DNA of 64,000 nt from M3007 sp046160625 (GTDB lineage: Bacteria > Bacteroidota > Bacteroidia > Chitinophagales > Saprospiraceae), in contig JBJXGZ010000106.1 in the NCBI GenBank assembly GCA_046160625.1, positions 1 to 64,000 on the forward strand, read 5' to 3'. The translations under genes and the position numbers were made by a program. Shown piece after piece: positions 62,106 through 64,000 of this stretch (the stretch's first letter is position 1; each line of letters begins with the position of its first letter). The notes beneath the pieces are model-generated. The model did not search any database and was not told where the DNA came from. It was given only the letters and a program-made list of their open reading frames with translations.

Positions 62106-62306
62106 ATGAAAAACACCATCCGCGTAGAACGTGCTATCCTCAATATCTCGCAAGCCGAACTGGCCGAACGGGTACAAGTGACGCGCCAGACCATCAATGC
62201 CATCGAATTGGGCAAATACTCCCCCTCGGCGGTGCTGGCCATTAAAATTGCCCGTGTGTTTGGCAAAAAGATGGAGGATATTTTTGAATTGGAAGAGGGG
62301 GATTGA
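62106..62306 (+). CDS. Small XRE/HTH transcriptional regulator (YozG-like)
   Basis: A 66-residue single-domain HTH protein: NTIRVERAILNISQAELAERVQVTRQTINAIELGKYSPSAVLAIKIARVFGKKMEDIFELEEGD, quoted here only by its parts, with helix-turn-helix SQAELAERV...RQTINAIELGKYSPS. This is the standard YozG-type repressor that is encoded with a small membrane protein and is itself often regulated by it. It probably binds the palindromes at 61523-61559 and represses its own unit. Gap to the membrane gene is 3 bases. Confidence 0.9.
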   Translation: MKNTIRVERAILNISQAELAERVQVTRQTINAIELGKYSPSAVLAIKIARVFGKKMEDIFELEEGD

Positions 62307-62339
62307 ACCCCTTCGATTTTGTCAATGCCAAAAACACAA

Positions 62340-62371
62340 CGAGCCGCCTCCCTACAGTAGGAAGCGGCTCG
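62340..62371. terminator. Terminator between the XRE gene and the LEA-like gene
   Basis: CGAGCCGC (62340-62347) pairs with GCGGCTCG (62364-62371), and the inner bases nearly pair too. The stem is followed by a CTTATTTTCTG stretch. It separates convergent genes and could serve both directions. Confidence 0.7.
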
Positions 62372-62393
62372 CTTATTTTCTGTTAAACTGAAA

Positions 62394-64000
62394 TCAAGCG
62401 TCAGATTTTTTCTTGGCTGCGCGCTTAGGCTTGGCAGCGGGCTCTTCCTCACCCGTTGAATCGGGCGCTTCCGCCGTTTTGTGCACGATATCGTCAATGA
62501 TGATCGTGTCTTTGGATGCAATGGATTCGAGCGCATCTGTATCCCCCCCTGTTGCGTGGACTACATCGTCAATAATATAATCCTTGGCCTCTGAGGCTTG
62601 AGAACTCGACTTTTTTCCGAGTGTATCACCAGGTGTATCATTTGAAGCGACGGAAGAAGTTTCACCAGAATCATCCTTTTTAAATGATTCGTACGCTTCC
62701 TCCGCTTTTCCCAGAACCTCGGTGTACGCTTCTGTGGCCTTCTCTTTGGCTTCACTCAACATTTCGCTGGCTTTTTCCTTTGCTTCGCTGAATGCTGCTC
62801 CTCCCTTCTCTTTGGCTTCACTCAACATTTCGCCGGCTTTTTCCTTTGCTTCGCTGTATGCTGCTCCTCCCTTCTCTTTGGCTTCGCTCAACATTTCGCC
62901 AGCTTTTTCCTTTGCTTCGCTGTATGCTTCTTTAGCTTCGCTGTATGCCTCACCGGCTTTCTCTTTTGCTTCCTGATAAACTTCCCCCGCCTTTTCTTTG
63001 ACTTCGCTCAGGGCTTCTTCAGCCTTGTCTGCGGCAACAATCGCGACTGCTTTGGCAGTATCTAGTGCGTCAAGCAGCACGTCGCCCAAGAGGTTGGAAG
63101 CCGCGTCAAACAGGCTTTCCTCTTTTTCGGCGGCAGGGGCATGGGCAGCAGCGGCTTCGGCCTTCGCGTGCGTTTCAGCTTCAATTTCTGATTTGATGGC
63201 CGCTTTCTTAGCTTCTATTTGTTGGCGTTCGGCTTCTTTGGCAGCCAAACGGGCTTCTTTTTCATGAGCGCTGCTGGCTTGACGCTGCACGTCGTTGCGC
63301 GCTTTTGTCAGTTCGGCCAGCCTTTCGCGCTTGCCATTGGCGCGTTCTTCTATCATTTTGATTTTTGCTCCGCGAATTTGAGCCTCCAGTTGGCCTTCGG
63401 AGGTGTTCACTTTTTTGCGTTGGAATGCAAGCTCCTCGTCATCGCGAAAGAGGCTGTCTTCGAGGCGTTTGATGGCATCGTCCAGACCTGAAAGTCGCTT
63501 GTCGTGGCGGTCGGCAATGGTGCCAGCATTGGCTTCCGGGCCGAATTTGCGCTCTTTGGCTTTTTTGAACGCGGCGTCCAAACGTTCCCAAAGTTTGTTC
63601 CGATGTTCGTTGCTCATGCGCGTGTTGTGATAATCGCGCTGCATTTTTTTGAGTTCATCGAACACGCTGTTGAATTTCGCGCCGCCCGCTGTGATACGTT
63701 CGTCAATTTCATCAAGGGCTTTGGCAAACCCGTCATATACCCCTTGGGACACTTCCATGAACTCGGAGTTCACTTTTTTACGCACTTCTTTGAGTTGATC
63801 AAAAAGGGCATTGATACCATCGCGCAGTTCGTCGGCGTGTTGACGGAAGAGGTTCCGTTCGCGGCTTTGATTCTGCACCTTGTCCCAAAAAGAGCGGAGG
63901 CTGGTAAAAAGTTTGTTGTCGTAATTAGACATCGCTTCCACTTTCTCCTTGAATTCGGCCAGCTCTTGCTGGTAAGCAGCGTGAAGTTTGGCAGAGAGTA
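62394..64000 (-). CDS. Long coiled-coil protein with LEA-like repeats, 5' end off the window
   Basis: At least 535 residues. The frame stays open to the right window edge (the codons just upstream of GTG 63941 read LSAKLHAAYQQELAEFKEKVEAM), so the true start lies beyond 64000. The first about 250 residues are a coiled-coil, DUF349-like region (FWDKVQNQSRERNLFRQHADELRDGINALFDQL). A linker then leads to SEAKEKAGEMLSEAKEKGGAAY-type repeats with an 11-residue period (about 335-445 of the visible part), as in LEA/apolipoprotein-like amphipathic helices. The acidic/basic tail ends in AAKPKRAAKKKSDA. It probably is a desiccation- or stress-protective or nucleic-acid-associated protein; no catalytic motif seen. 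Nucleotide period 33 in the repeat. Confidence 0.75.
   Translation of the reverse strand, partial: LSAKLHAAYQQELAEFKEKVEAMSNYDNKLFTSLRSFWDKVQNQSRERNLFRQHADELRDGINALFDQLKEVRKKVNSEFMEVSQGVYDGFAKALDEIDERITAGGAKFNSVFDELKKMQRDYHNTRMSNEHRNKLWERLDAAFKKAKERKFGPEANAGTIADRHDKRLSGLDDAIKRLEDSLFRDDEELAFQRKKVNTSEGQLEAQIRGAKIKMIEERANGKRERLAELTKARNDVQRQASSAHEKEARLAAKEAERQQIEAKKAAIKSEIEAETHAKAEAAAAHAPAAEKEESLFDAASNLLGDVLLDALDTAKAVAIVAADKAEEALSEVKEKAGEVYQEAKEKAGEAYSEAKEAYSEAKEKAGEMLSEAKEKGGAAYSEAKEKAGEMLSEAKEKGGAAFSEAKEKASEMLSEAKEKATEAYTEVLGKAEEAYESFKKDDSGETSSVASNDTPGDTLGKKSSSQASEAKDYIIDDVVHATGGDTDALESIASKDTIIIDDIVHKTAEAPDSTGEEEPAAKPKRAAKKKSDA

Overview
The window reads as a chromosomal segment of a Bacteroidota bacterium, probably of the Saprospiria/Chitinophagia type (lineage is inference). 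Supporting signs are two proteins with type IX secretion (T9SS) C-terminal sorting domains, one gliding-type (type B) and one Por-type (type A). Others are promoters of the Bacteroidota form TTTG-N19-TAnnTTTG, weak Shine-Dalgarno sequences, and many intergenic palindromes, several of which have entered genes in frame. No CRISPR array, complete insertion sequence, tRNA or prophage lysis/packaging gene was seen.

Layout. Positions 1-10.9 kb are mostly housekeeping: the 3' end of a 5S rRNA, a TlpA-like lipid/periplasm thioredoxin protein, upp, a LolD-type ABC ATPase, a lipoprotein alkaline phosphatase, rpsO-pnp, a PaaD-like protein, a rhodanese, rlmD/rumA and a PlsC-type acyltransferase. From 11.1 to 17.9 kb lies one 2277-residue secreted PKD/SdrB adhesin. 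From 18.2 to 22.3 kb, all on the minus strand, two DM13-domain lipoproteins flank an outer-membrane barrel, downstream of an OmpR-type response regulator and histidine kinase. The two transcription units carry the same direct-repeat operator at the same distance from their -7 elements. From 22.8 to 25.7 kb lies a PadR/PspC unit, followed by a SIR2-like + TIR-like protein, a membrane protein and mnmE.

From 30.3 to 54.6 kb runs one co-directional extracellular contractile injection system (eCIS) cluster. Its order is tail-terminator (Pvc16/DUF4255), unknown 320-residue protein, sheath, two tube proteins, DUF5908 protein, LysM baseplate hub protein, VgrG spike, PAAR tip, gp25, gp6-like and gp7-like baseplate proteins, an unknown 982-residue protein, tape measure, a 1502-residue DUF4157 cargo with a nuclease-like C-terminus, a small Cys-rich protein (possible immunity), a previously hidden 48-residue ORF, and the Pvc15-type AAA+ ATPase. 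The cargo, small Cys protein and 48-residue ORF sit between tape measure and ATPase with almost no spacing, so they are probably co-expressed with the particle.

From 54.9 to 64 kb lie a secreted M60-like metallopeptidase with five 210-nt Ig-like repeats, a Fic protein, rlmF, a DUF481 remnant, a small membrane protein/XRE pair and a long coiled-coil LEA-like protein running off the right edge. The Fic protein has an unusual catalytic motif, is preceded by a phased array of seven half-sites, and sits between an rlmF 5' fragment and intact rlmF. All homology calls are from reading the sequence; no database search was run.
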